Shown here in pieces: positions 50,551 through 62,231 of a stretch of DNA of 64,000 nucleotides. Both the position numbers and the translations under genes were made by a program. Positions within the stretch are counted from its first letter, which is position 1. Each line of letters opens with the position of its first letter. The notes under the pieces were generated by a model. That model saw nothing but the letters and a program-made list of their open reading frames with translations. It was not told where the DNA came from and ran no database searches. Origin of the DNA: Haliotis asinina (taxonomy: Eukaryota; Mollusca; Gastropoda; Lepetellida; Haliotidae); NCBI RefSeq assembly GCF_037392515.1, contig NC_090287.1, forward strand, positions 6,369,501-6,433,500, read 5' to 3'.

Positions 50551-51954
50551 TCTCTATTGTGTGACATCGCAGAGCAATTCTCCCCCCACGTTGCTTGCGC
50601 ACAATCCAGATATTACGTTGTCATAGCGACCGATTCAGGACAGAAAAAGGGGGAATCTACAATGAATTCATAGCCTAATTTTCTTTTTCACCTTTTATGT
50701 TCGCCTGTATATACATGACATATCCCCCCAACGTTAATTCCCAACACGATTAACTGGTATATGTCAGCCAGTCTGGGCTACTCGTAAAATACTGCTGTTT
50801 GACACACACGTACCTCGAATGCCCCTTCTGTCAGTAGACACACCTGTGTGCCTCATGTGTCACGTCCACTGGTAGACATGAGTTCAATGTATTGTGTTAG
50901 CCTGTATTCCGAGTTCTTGTCCTGGTCCGACTGCTACCAGGGTGAGCCTCTTGCGGGTAGCTAGAATTCCTCTCAGCACATTTATGCCTGTGCTGGCATC
51001 ACTTATCACCGTCAGACTGTGATACCCGAGCATTCCACTCACACTATAGTACCAATTTGCGTTTATGTAATTTGTAATGGTAAGGGCGATTAATCCTCTT
51101 TACGTCCATAACTACATTCCTGTCAAAACAGTCGACTGTATCATTCTGACGATGTAACGAGCTTGTTTTCGTGATTCCATGCACGACGTGCTTGTGCGAG
51201 CTGCCACAAGGTAATGTGAAAACATTGACTAAATTCTGCAAATACTGAGAAGGGTGAAGAAATAGGTCGAAAGCTATGACAATATTGATATACATATTGG
51301 ACGAACAGTAAGTTATTCCTTGGATGGGACTCAGTGCTTAGATAAACAGTTGGATTGCCATTGTGGTTATATCATTCAGATGGGAGGCCATGTTGAGTAC
51401 TACGTCAAAGTGAGTACTCTTTTGATATGTACATATACACAACATGTATTCTCATTATACATAGGCCATTTATTGTTTATATCAGACAGACAATGTTATT
51501 TTTACGTCTCACATCTGGACACACAAAGATATTTACAAGCATTCAAAAGAGAAAAATGTAGAGAACCATTCAAAAGAGAATGACGAGACACAAAAATCAT
51601 TTTAAAAACCTGAAAGTTATCAGAACATAAAAAAGGTCTCTTCTTTCGGTCGAGGATTAAACAGCACATTTTGGCTGAAACATAAAAGAGATCAGGATTT
51701 TTGAATATAAGACATAAGTTATCAATGTCATGTTTATCTAAAGGATATGGATATAGATTAACGCAAATATTTAAACGTAACACGGTGATGTCGTCATATA
51801 GCAAACTGTCAAACAAAACATGTCATTAAGACATTTGAAAAATTTCCGAGTTTCTAGGAAAAAATATTTTCATACCGACCAGTTTCAGTTCTTAAGGGGT
51901 CTAAACCACATCTAAGTTTTGCTAGTGCTGGTCCCCATTCCTCAGAATCATCGC

Positions 51955-53927
51955 AGCAAGATGATAGTAACTCCCATGATAGTACCTCCCATGATAGTAC
52001 CTCCCATGCTTAACTTACGGCTGTCTGACCATATATAGTAACTCCCATGCTTAACTTACGGCTGTCTGACCATATATAGTAACTCCCATACTTAACTTAC
52101 GGCTATCTGACCATATATAGTAACTCCCCTGATTGTAACTCCCATGCTTAACTTACGGCTGTCTGACCATATATAGTAATCCCCATGCTTAACTTACGGC
52201 TGTCTGACCATATATAGTAACTCCCATACTTAACTTACGGCTATCTGACCATATATAGTAACTCACCTGAAAGTAACTACCATACTTAACTTACTGCTGT
52301 CTGACCATATACAGTAACTCACCTGATAGTAACTCCCATACTTAACTTACGGCTGTCTGACCATGTATAGTAACTCCCATACTTAACTTACGGCTATCTG
52401 ACCATATATAGTAACTCCCCTGATAGTAACTACCATGCTTAACTTACAGCTGTCTGACCACATATAGTAACTCACCTGATAGTAACTCCCATGCTTAACT
52501 TACGGCTGTCTGACCATGTATAGTAATTTCCATGCTTAACTTACGGCTGTCTGACCATATATAGTAACTCACCTGATAGCAACTCCCATACTCAACTTAC
52601 GGCTGTCTGACCATATATAGTAACTCCAATACTTAACTTACGGCTGTCTGGCCATATACAGTAACTCACCTGATAGTAACTCCCATGCTTAACTTACGGC
52701 TGTCTGACCATGTATAGTAATTCCCATGCTTAACTTACGGCTGTCTGACAATATATAGTAACTCCCATACTCAACTTACGGCTGTCTGACCATATACAGT
52801 AACTCCCATGATAGTAATTCCCATACTTAACTTACGGCTGTCTGACCATATATAGTAATTCCCATGCTTAACTTACGGCCGTCTGACCATATATAGTAAC
52901 TCCCATACTTAACTTACGGCTGTCTGACCATATATAGTAATTCCCATACTTAACTTACGGCTATCTGACCATATATAGTAACTCCCCTGACAGTAACTCC
53001 CATAAGTAACTTACGGCTGTCTGACCATATACAGTAACTCCCAAGATAGTAACTCCCATGCTTAACTTACGGCTGTCTGACCATATATAGTATCTCCCCT
53101 GATAGTAACTCCCATGCTTAACTTACGGCTGTCTGACCATATATAGTATCTCCCCTGATAGTAACTCCCATACTTAACTTACGGCTATCTGACCATATAT
53201 AGTAACTCACCTGATAGTAACTTCCATACTTAACTTACGGCCGTCTGACCATATATAGTAACTCCCATACTTAACTTACGGCTATCTGACCATATATAGT
53301 AACTCCCATACTTAACTTACGGCTGTCTGACCATATATAGTATCTCCCCTGATAGTAACTCCCATGCTTAACTTACGGCTGTCTGACCATATACAGTAAC
53401 TCCCCTGATAGAAACTCCCATACTTAACTTACGGCCGTCTGACCATATATAGTAACTCCCATACTTAACTTACGACTATCTGACCATATATAGTAACTCA
53501 CCTGATAGTAACTCCCATGCTTAACTTACGGCTATCTGACCATATATAGTAACTCCCTTGATAGTACCTCCCATACTTAACTTACGGCTATCTGACCATA
53601 TATAGTAACTCCCATGATAGTACCTCCCATACTTAACTTACGGCTGTCTGACCATATATAGTAACTCCCATGCTTAACTTACGGCTATCTGACCATATAT
53701 AGTAACTCACCTGATAGTAACTCCCATACTTAACTTACGGCTATCTGACCATATATAGTAACTCCCATGATAGTACCTCCCATACTTAACTTACGGCTAT
53801 CTGACCATATATAGTAACTCCCATGCTTAACTTACGGCTATCTGTCCATATATAGTAACTCCCATACTTAACTTACGGCTATCTGACCATATATAGTAAC
53901 TCACCTGATAGTAACTCCCATACTTAA
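51955..53927. repeat. 41-bp satellite, block 1
   Basis: Tandem units of 41 bp built on CTTACGGCTGTCTGACCATA, TATAGTAACTCCCATACTTAA. Many units carry a 15-bp extra piece (TAGTAACTCACCTGA or CTCCCCTGA variants), giving 56-bp units. Copies differ at a few positions (GGCTG, GGCTA, GGCCG). No coding potential. Stops at the TTAA of the inserted element. Confidence 0.98.
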
Positions 53928-54286
53928 AGGTCACATGCAGCCAAAAAATCGAACGTAATTAAAACACATTTATCACTTATTCATGACATGTAATATACAT
54001 TGCTGCTTTAAAAAAAAAAATAGACAAAATTATAAGCGTACAATCGCGATTCAAAAGTGCAATATTTTGTACTTGGGCTTACTTCCCCCGAAACGAAGCC
54101 CTCGGGAGACCGAACCCAGTCTTAGTACCTGGATGTGCACTCAAGTGTAACGACGGATTCTGATTGGCTGTTTCATTTGCTGATCTGCTGATGGTTCATT
54201 ATGTGTACAGACAGATGATCTGTTTCATGGGCATTTTATAAGTATCTCTATATAGGCTCCCTGGTATGGCTAGTCACAAGAAAGTA

Positions 54287-54408
54287 AGATTCTTTATGGA
54301 TAACAACTTCTTTTTGTGTACTTGATGCGTCGTTTCAGTATGGATTCATATACTGTTGTCAAACAAAATCATACACACTAAAACAAGTCGTTATCCATGA
54401 AGAATGTA
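54287..54408. repeat. Penelope-like hairpin inside TTAA element, copy 1
   Basis: Left arm TTCTTTATGGATAACAACTT is mirrored by AAGTCGTTATCCATGAAGAA. On the complement a stem CAGTAT/ATACTG with an eight-base loop leads to GAAACGACG, the same layout as at 43052-43208 and 43277-43742. Duplicate copy at about 56983-57104. Confidence 0.75.
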
Positions 54409-54448
54409 TATAGAGATGTTGGGTTTTGAAAATACATGTTCTCCGAAT

Positions 54449-54590
54449 TTGCGCTCGATGGCTGGAATCTGTCATTCGTCCAAGTACAAGGCAGGACTTG
54501 AAACTGACAAGAGTTTGCACCAGTTTCCGTCAGATCCAGTCATCTGAAAAAAGTGAATGTAGTTTGTTTGCAACCCACAGACATAAAAAC
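54449..54590 (+). pseudogene. THAP-type zinc finger remnant, copy 1
   Basis: From the ATG at 54458 the frame reads MAGICHSSKYKAGLETDKSL then HQFPSDPVI, a stop, KK, another stop. THAP domains typically carry C-x-SS, a K-hydrophobic-H-x-FP segment and then a K-W motif, which this resembles. Two in-frame stops and the lack of the C-terminal C-x2-H show that it is dead. Copy 2 at 57145-57286 is the same. Called from pattern only. Confidence 0.45.
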
Positions 54591-55189
54591 ATGTCATGTG
54601 TATCACACGTGCCTAATTACATAATGTGGCAGGGACGGGACTCGGGTGCACGAGTCATAAATCAACTTATTTTCTTTATGTCGTATACTCTGATAGGTGT
54701 TAAGTTCAAATTACTCGTGGTCAATGATTGAAGCTGTGTACTGCATGTTGTCTTTAGCAGACAGGCAGGCAGACATATAGGTGTGAATAAACCAGACACT
54801 GAGCTTTCTCTGTGACCGAAACTGCTTACCACAATCAACAAGTTTTTTTTACGTAACGAGTAGATCATTTACTTGTTTGTGTACACAACCAAGATTAGAC
54901 TACTGCTCACGACCTCAGACGCTGGGCATGCATACTGTTTCAAGTTCCGCGAACCTATTCACTGCGCATGCGTTATGGACGCAGCGCAGCACAGCTGTTG
55001 AAACCAGTTTTCCCCCCAGCGTTGGGGGGAATTTAGTGAAACGTTTGAACTCCGATTTCGCGGGCTTTTTTTCATCGCGTTTTTTTCAACTTTATAGGTT
55101 GAATTAGCATTTTTTATGATTTGTTTCGGTAAGTGCATACCGAAAGGTACCAGAATCTGCAAAGTTGTATTTTACGTTGCATGTGACCT

Positions 55190-56622
55190 TTAACTTACGG
55201 CCGTCTGACCATATATAGTAACTCCCATACTTAACTTACGGCCGTCTGACCATATATAGTAACTCCCATACTTAACTTACGGCCGTCTGACCATATATAG
55301 TAACTCCCATACTTACCTTACGGCCGTCTGACCATATATAGTAACTCCCATACTTAACTTACGGCTATCTGACCACATATAGTAACTCACCTGATAGTAA
55401 CTCCCAAACGTAACTTACGGCCGTCTGACCATATATAGTAACTCCCATACTTAACTGACGGGCGTCTGACCATATACAGTAACTCACCTGATTGTAACTC
55501 CCATACTTAACTTACGGCTGTCTGACCATATACAGTAACTCCCCTGATAGTAACTCCCATACTTAACTTACGGCCGTCTGACCATATATAGTAACTCCCA
55601 TACTTAACTTACGGCTATCTGACCATATATAGTAACTCACCTGATAGTAACTCCCATACTTAACTTACGGCTGTCTGACCATATACAGTAACTCCCCTGA
55701 TAGTAACTCCCATACTTAACTTACGGCCGTCTGACCATATATAGTAACTCCCATGATAGTAACTCCCATACTTAACTTACGGCCGTCTGACCATATACAG
55801 TAACTCACCTGATAGTAACTCCCATACTTAACTTACGGACGTCTGACCATATATAGTAACTCCCATACTGAACTTACGGCTATCTGACCATGTATAGTAA
55901 CTCCCATGCTTAACTTACGGCTGTCTGACCATATATAGTAACTCCCATACTTAACTTACGCCCGTCTGACCATATACAGTAACTCCCATGATAGTAACTC
56001 CCATACTTAACTTACGGCCGTCTCACCATATACAGTAACTCACCTGATAGTAACTCCCATACTTAACTTACGGCCGTCTGACCATATACAGTAACTCACC
56101 TGATAGTAATTCCCATACTTAACTTACGGCTATCTGACCATATATAGTAACTCCCATGCTTAACTTACGGCTGTCTGACCATATATAGTAACTCCCATGA
56201 TAGTACCTCCCATACTTAACTTACGCCCGTCTGACCATATACAGTAACTCACTTGATAGTAACTCCCATACTGAACTTACGGCTATCTGACCATATATAG
56301 TAACTCCCTTGATAGTACCTCCCATACTTAACTTACGGCTATCTGATCATATATAGTAACTCCCATGATAGTACCTCCCATACTTAACTTACGGCTGTCT
56401 GACCATATATAGTAACTCCCATGCTTAACTTACGGCTATCTGACCATATATAGTAACTCCCATGATAGTACCTCCCATACTTAACTTACGGCTATCTGAC
56501 CATATATAGTAACTCCCATGCTTAACTTACGGCTATCTGTCCATATATAGTAACTCCCATACTTAACTTACGGCTATCTGACCATATATAGTAACTCACC
56601 TGATAGTAACTCCCATACTTAA
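55190..56622. repeat. 41-bp satellite, block 2
   Basis: Same monomers as block 1, with more GGCCGTCTG variants near the left end and more GGCTATCTG variants at the right. The right-hand stretch before 56619 matches the right-hand end of block 1 unit by unit, including the rare CTATCTGTCCAT variant. Confidence 0.98.
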
Positions 56623-57886
56623 AGGTCACATGCAGCCAAAAAATCGAACGTAATTAAAACACATTCATCACTTATTCATGACATATAATATACATTGCTG
56701 CTTTTAAAAAAAAAAATAGACAAAATTATAAGCGTACAATCGCGATTCAAAAGTGCAATATTTTGTACTTGGGCTTACTTCCCCCGAAACGAAGCCCTCG
56801 GGAGACCGAACCCAGTCTTAGTACCTGGATGTGCACTCAAGTGTAACGACGGATTCTGATTGGCTGTTTCATTTGCTGATCTGCTGATGGTTCATTGTGT
56901 GTACAGACAGATGATCTGTTTCATGGGCATTTTATAAGTATCTCTATATAGGCTCCCTGGTATGGCTAGTCACAAGAAAGTAAGATTCTTTATGGATAAC
57001 AACTTCTTTTTGTGTACTTGATGCGTCGTTTCAGTATGGATTCATATACTGTTGTCAAACAAAATCATACACACTAAAACAAGTCGTTATCCATGAAGAA
57101 TGTATATAGAGATGTTGGGTTTTGAAAATACATGTTCTCCGAATTTGCGCTCGATGGCTGGAATCTGTCATTCGTCCAAGTACAAGGCAGGACTTGAAAC
57201 TGACAAGAGTTTGCACCAGTTTCCGTCAGATCCAGTCATCTGAAAAAAGTGAATGTAGTTTGTTTGCAACCCACAGACATAAAAACATGTCATGTGTATC
57301 ACACGTGCCTAATTACATAATGTGGCAGGGACGGGACTCGGGTGCACGAGTCATAAATCAACTTATTTTCTTTATGTCGTATACTCTGATAGGTGTTAAG
57401 TTCAAATTACTCGTGGTCAATGATTGAAGCTGTGTACTGCATGTTGTCTTTAGCAGACAGGCAGGCAGACATATAGGTGTGAATAAACCAGACACTGAGC
57501 TTTCTCTGTGACCGAAACTGCTTACCACAATCAACAAGTTTTTTTTACGTAACGAGTAGATCATTTACTTGTTTGTGTACACAACCAAGATTAGACTACT
57601 GCTCACGACCTCAGACGCTGGGCATGCATACTGTTTCAAGTTCCGCGAACCTATTCACTGCGCATGCGTTATGGGCGAAGCGCAGCACAGCTGTTGAAAC
57701 CAGTTTTCCCCCCAGCGCTGGGGGGAATTTAGTGAAACGCTTGAACTCCGATTTCGCGGGCTTTTTTTCATCGCGTTTTTTTTCAACTTTATAGGTTGAA
57801 TTAGCATTTTTTATGATTTGTTTCGGTAAGTGCATACCGAAAGGTACCAGAATCTGCAAAGTTGTATTTTACGTTGCATGTGACCT
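56623..57886. mobile_element. TTAA-flanked non-autonomous element, copy 2 (1,264 bp)
   Basis: Over 98% identical to copy 1 by eye (about a dozen differences, such as GGACGCAGC versus GGGCGAAGC and AGCGTTGGG versus AGCGCTGGG). Same terminal repeats, TTAA at 56619-56622 and 57887-57890. The flanking satellite variants are also the same, so this copy arose by duplication of the locus. Confidence 0.92.
57145..57286 (+). pseudogene. THAP-type zinc finger remnant, copy 2
   Basis: Duplicate of 54449-54590 with the same two stops, so the defects predate the duplication. Confidence 0.45.
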
Positions 57887-58365
57887 TTAACTTACGGCCG
57901 TCTGACCATATATAGTAACTCCCATACTTAACTTACGGCCGTCTGACCATATATAGTAACTCCCATACTTAACTTACGGCCGTCTGACCATATATAGTAA
58001 CTCCCATACTTACCTTACGGCCGTCTGACCATATATAGTAACTCCCATACTTAACTTACGGCCGTCTGACCATATATAGTAACTCCCATACTTAACTTAC
58101 GGCCGTCTGACCATATATAGTAACTCCCATACTTAACTTACGCCCGTCTGACCATATATAGTAACTCACCTGATAGTAACTCCCATACTTAACTTACGGC
58201 CGTCTGACCATATACAGTAACTCACCTGATAGTACCTCCCATACTTAACTTACGGCCGTCTGACCATATACAGTAACTCACTTGATAGTAACTCCCATAC
58301 TTAAGTTACGGCTGTTTGACCATATAGGGTACCTCCCATACTTAACTTACGGCTGTCTTAGGGCT
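57887..58365. repeat. 41-bp satellite, block 3
   Basis: Begins with GGCCG-type units, including the CATACTTACCTTACGG variant also seen at 55312, and decays at the right edge (CATATAGGGTACCTCCC) into single-copy DNA. Confidence 0.97.
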
Positions 58366-58816
58366 ATGGTCGCTTTAAGGGATGGGGACCAAATATACTG
58401 TCTTGGAAAGGCATTAAAATAAAACGCTCAGCTAATTAACAATTCTTCCTTCCTGCTGACATAACTGCTCATACCAAGCAAGATGTAATATACTTATTTA
58501 CCATACAATTCTTAACAAATAGACATATATGAACATAAACAGGAGCGTTTAGAAAGCGTTGTATACCAGTACCGTGAAACTTTACCTCAGTCCGAAATTC
58601 CTGTTCTAACATCCACTGTTGCACATGGATCAGCCTATCTGAAAACTTGATATTTTTCAAATGTCTTACCGAGAGCGGTGACCTACATTCCATTAACTGT
58701 CCATCGACATACCAAGCTAACCATCACATCAATGTCACCCCGGCGTCACACGTGTGAGCAATAAACAGCCTCCAGACTCCCAACAAACTCAATCGTTTTG
58801 TAAACACATCAGATGA
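58366..58816. other. Intergenic, no gene seen
   Basis: Short unique stretch between the satellite and the weak gene candidate. Confidence 0.5.
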
Positions 58817-59753
58817 TTGTGTAAGTTGCGTTACGCGTGTGTTGCTGTTTTACTCCTTCACGTCCCAGCTGTGGACACTCCCGTGGTGTCAGCTGATCCC
58901 ATGTCCAGCATTACTGAAACGTTCAACCCATCAGAAGTATTATCACAGCTGTCAAACGTTAGTGACCGTGTGATTCGGGAGCAACTAGTTTTGATCACAG
59001 GTTTCACTGTAATGTGTAAGAAGTACCCTTTGAAATACAGCACAGATTAAAGATCTTGAAAAGTAGTTACAGAGTTGACCCGGAAGAAGAAATCGAACGG
59101 AACTAATTGTTGAACTGCACCAATAAGATCAGAGTAACAACGTGAGAACGTCAAGCATACCACCAAACCCGGTGAGAATACACACACAATAGAGATAAGC
59201 CTGTTTGGAGAACTTGTTTTCATAGTTGAACACCGGCTTACCCCACCAAATCGGTAACCTTCTCGAATTCCCGGAAAATCAATGCCCTATCTTTTTCAGG
59301 TCCGTCTCTAGTCGAACTAAACATGAGTTAATGAAAGGCATTCCAAAACGTAACGATCACCATTGACTCACCAACCAAGGGTTTACATGACGATAACCTA
59401 ACTTAAACACAAACGCGAATGGGACTTCGTAGACTTGTTGCTGACAAACGCCTCTCTGAAACCATTATCATTTCTCATTTTCATACATGACCTGGTCGAT
59501 AATAAGAAACCTCCGTAAACGTAAAAAAAACAGTAACTATTCAAATATTTTTCAGTCATGCGCGTCACAGGACTATTGCCGCCCACCAGTGCCTGTCGTA
59601 ACAAATGTTAACTTAAACCATTATACCGAGTTTTTCAGCCTTGAAATTAACTGGTGTAGTCCTGCTCTGGATAATGCACAAATATCTACATCTATATCGT
59701 TAGGCCGAACGGATGAGGCTGATGTTTGTTACCGAATGAACTTTATATCATAG
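58817..59753 (+). pseudogene. Possible secreted-protein gene fragment or remnant
   Basis: 58817-59015 reads CKLRYACVAVLLLHVPAVDT then VSADPMSSITETFNPSEVLS, like a signal peptide with a mature part, but an in-frame TGA (58814-58816) sits where a start is needed; an ATG at 58813 lies in another frame. A donor-like GTAAGA follows at 59016. A second stretch, 59556-59753, has a good acceptor (TATTTTTCAG) and reads QDYCRPPVPVVTNVNLNHYT and DEADVCYRMNFIS before TAG. The splice phases I tried do not join, so this may be a broken gene, two unrelated exons, or chance. Confidence 0.25.
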
Positions 59754-60109
59754 GTTTAATTGCGTATCATAATTCCTTGTGGGTTGTACATTGACATTTC
59801 CTTCATACGCAGTCGTACGCACAATACGCACCTCATATGCATCTCAAACACTTTGTGTAAGTTTTACGTACTCGTACGCAGACATGCGCACCGTACAGTT
59901 CGGTACACCTGATACCTTTGGGCATGCCCAAAACTACGTTGCGTCTGTCCCGCACCGGTCCCGCATCAGTAGAGCGCGGCAATGGTATGATCTGTGTTCG
60001 TTGGGGATAAGCAGTTCATACGCCGATCACCCGGCACGATCTATAATCACGCATATTGGATATATGCGTAGCGTACTTGCAGCGCTCAAACAACGCACGC
60101 TGAACGAAC

Positions 60110-60600
60110 TCATGGCGAACATATTGCACGAATCACTGGCAAAAAGGATACGCTGGACTGGCGGAGAGAACGCATTTACGAGAAGTAGAATGAGCAAACC
60201 CATTTGGTTTGTGAAAGCGAGAGCAGATGTAGGCTAGTGCACGTCCAGTGCATAACGATGAAATTGATTGCGTTCATATCTGAACACGCCTTTCTCATAA
60301 GACTCTCACGTGCTTCACCGATCGTGAAGGTCCCGTAGTAGAATAGGATTTCAGCAACCCGTGCTTGCCATGAAAAGCGAGTATGCTTGTCGTGAGAGAC
60401 TCGATTATTTAGAGACCGCTGCCATATAGCAGGAATATTGCTGTGTGTGGAGTGAAACTAAATTCACTCACTGATCGCGGACAACTTGGAGCCCCTTCGC
60501 TCACAATTGCAAGCGGCGCTCATACGTGCTAATGCGGGTCAATTGTCAGGTTGGTGCTCAACTTATCTTTGTTTGCCAGTTTGTCCTGCGATCGAGCAGG
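60110..60600. repeat. Unclassified dispersed repeat, copy 2, split by a SINE
   Basis: Matches 14420-14765 on both sides of a SINE at about 60325-60473: TTTACGAGAAGTAG and TTTGGTTTGTGAAAG on the left, CAACTTGGAGCCCC and GGTGCTCAACTTATCTTTGT on the right. The 152-codon frame ending at 60237 shows no recognised domain. Confidence 0.65.
60325..60473 (+). repeat. Internally deleted long-head SINE
   Basis: Head CGTGAAGGTCCCGTAGTAGA, then a jump from GTCGTGAGAG directly to ACTCGATTATTTAGAGACCG, missing about 110 bp of the middle; tail AAATTCACTCACT. Short GATCG copies at both edges. Confidence 0.88.
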
Positions 60601-60679
60601 GCATTGAGCGTATTGCTGATTGATTTTTTTTAGAAGGTACTCATAAGCAGTTGATAGTGTCACTGGGGCTTTCGGAAAG

Positions 60680-60947
60680 TGAGTGAGTGAGTTTAGTTTT
60701 ACGTCGCACTTAGCAATATTCCAGCTATATGGCGACGGTCTGTAAATAATCGAGTCTGGACCAGACAATCCAGTGATCAACAACATGAGCATCGATCTGC
60801 GCAATTGGGAACCGATGACATGTGTCAACCAAGTCAGCTAGTCTGACCACCCGATCCCGTTAGTCGCCTCTTACGACAAGCATAGTCACCTTTTATGGCA
60901 AGCATGGGTTGCTGAAGGCCTATTCTACCCCGGGACCTTCACGGGTC
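60680..60947 (-). repeat. Full-length long-head SINE with 11-bp target duplication
   Basis: 268 bp, the same length as the copy at 33583-33850. CTTTCGGAAAG occurs at 60669-60679 and 60948-60958. Head at the right (GACCCGTGAAGGTCCCGGGG on the minus strand), tail at the left. Confidence 0.96.
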
Positions 60948-61094
60948 CTTTCGGAAAGACATGTAATAGATGTAATAAGTGAACTCCTTTAAGATCAAAG
61001 ACAATCAGTAGTTTCCCATGAAGAGAGATATCTTGAGTGCAAACGTTGTAAAAACAAGGTGGTGAACAAGCCATGAAGATCAGGGTTAGAACTG

Positions 61095-61300
61095 AACAAC
61101 CCACGCTTGTCGTAAAAGGCGATTAACGGGAGTGGGTGGTCAAGCCTTGATCTGGTTGACACATTCCATCGCATCCCAACTGCACATGATGTTGATCACT
61201 GGATTGTCTGACCCAGACATGATTTTTCATAGACTCCTACTATATAGCTAAAATATAGCTAAACAAGCAAACAAAACGGTGTTAAACAACAACGACAATA
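61095..61300 (+). repeat. Degenerate long-head SINE
   Basis: ACCCACGCTTGTCGTAAAAG, GTGGGTGGTCAAGCC, TGTTGATCACTGGATTGTCT, then AGCTAAAATATAGCTAAACA in place of the usual tail. Confidence 0.85.
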
Positions 61301-61860
61301 TTTGAACTGTTGATGCTACACTTCACCCTGTCGGACACCAGTTAGATCAATACGCCCATTCTAAAGGCTTCTACCACTCATGTCACGAAGCAAGGCTTGG
61401 GATAAATTGTTAAGTACTATTAGCGGCGAATAACAATGTGTTATAGTTTGTTTAAAATTCACAGCACAAATGAGATAAGGATAACTCACAACAATCTCTC
61501 ATGGTGGATGTTATAGTCAGTCGAGCGAATGTAGATTGTATATGCTACTGTAGGTTTTGAATGAAACCATATTTCACTGATGGTCACTGCAAAAAGCCTC
61601 GGGGAAAAGTTCAGTATTGCCCCGAACGAGCATTCACAACAGAAGTCCCTGGAACACATTTCATGTGCAGCACGGACTTCCAGGATATGCACGAGATCGG
61701 GCTTCTTTCGTAAACTGGACTTCAATCAGGTTTGAGTGTAAGCTACATCTCACGTACATGTGAGTTTGTTTTTGAAATCTATGTTATTCTTATTTATACA
61801 GTTTTGGTTGTAGTGTATTGCACTCAGCAATATTCCGGTTATATAGCGGTCATATCTGCA
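61301..61860. other. Intergenic, no gene seen
   Basis: No recognisable exon; ends in a partial SINE tail (CACTCAGCAATATTCCGGTT, about 61820-61850) on the minus strand. Confidence 0.5.
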
Positions 61861-61861
61861 C

Positions 61862-62023
61862 AGGGCCGGTTGGATAGTCTTGTGGTTAAAGCGTCCGCTC
61901 GTCACGCTGAAGACCCTGGTTCGATTCTCCACATGCGTACATTGTGTGAAGCTCATTTCTGGCATCCCTCGGCGTGGTATTGCTGTAATATTGCTTAAAG
62001 TAGCGAACAATCATACTCACTCA
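61862..62023 (+). repeat. tRNA-headed SINE, near complete
   Basis: Head GGCCGGTTGGATAGTCTTGT with GTGGTTAAAGCG (A-box-like), a good B box GGTTCGATTCTCC, then GTGTGAAGCTCATTTCTGGC, GTGGTATTGCTGTAATATTG and the tail ATACTCACTCAC. Runs straight into the CATA microsatellite. Confidence 0.93.
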
Positions 62024-62128
62024 CATACATACATACATACATACATACATACATACATACATACATACATACATACATACATACATACATACATACATAC
62101 ATACATACATACATACATACATACATAG
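62024..62128. repeat. (CATA)n microsatellite
   Basis: About 26 perfect CATA units, starting right at the 3' tail of the SINE. Confidence 0.98.
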
Positions 62129-62231
62129 TTTCAGTTAGCACGTCGGTGTTTTCTCTCATCCTGACACATTCTCAAAAGCAGCATGTATGTTACTCATTCA
62201 CATCTTGATATCACAGTTTCCTAACGCTGCG

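Larger units (their letters stand above)
48841..51950. other. Intergenic, no gene seen
   Basis: Contains short simple repeats and one SINE, listed separately. An imperfect inverted repeat around 48895-49005 has GAGAAAGGGACAGCC at 48904 against GGCTGTCCCTTTCTC at 48987. No coding exon recognised. Confidence 0.5.
53928..55189. mobile_element. TTAA-flanked non-autonomous element, copy 1 (1,262 bp)
   Basis: Terminal inverted repeats AGGTCACATGCA / TGCATGTGACCT, flanked by TTAA at 53924-53927 and 55190-55193. The flanking satellite continues exactly (CATACTTAA before, TTAACTTACGG after), so TTAA is a target duplication. TTAA targets are typical of piggyBac-type transposition; that assignment is inferred. 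The interior holds a Penelope-like hairpin (about 54287-54408), a THAP-like remnant and no intact transposase. Confidence 0.9.

Noticed and set aside
54426..54731. 101-codon frame present twice as a conserved gene
   Set aside because: Identity is explained by recent duplication of the whole block; the frame has no ATG at its beginning, and the better reading in another frame is a broken THAP-like segment.
51955..58365. CRISPR array
   Set aside because: Regular repeats, but the units are contiguous with no unique spacers, and the context is eukaryotic; this is a satellite.
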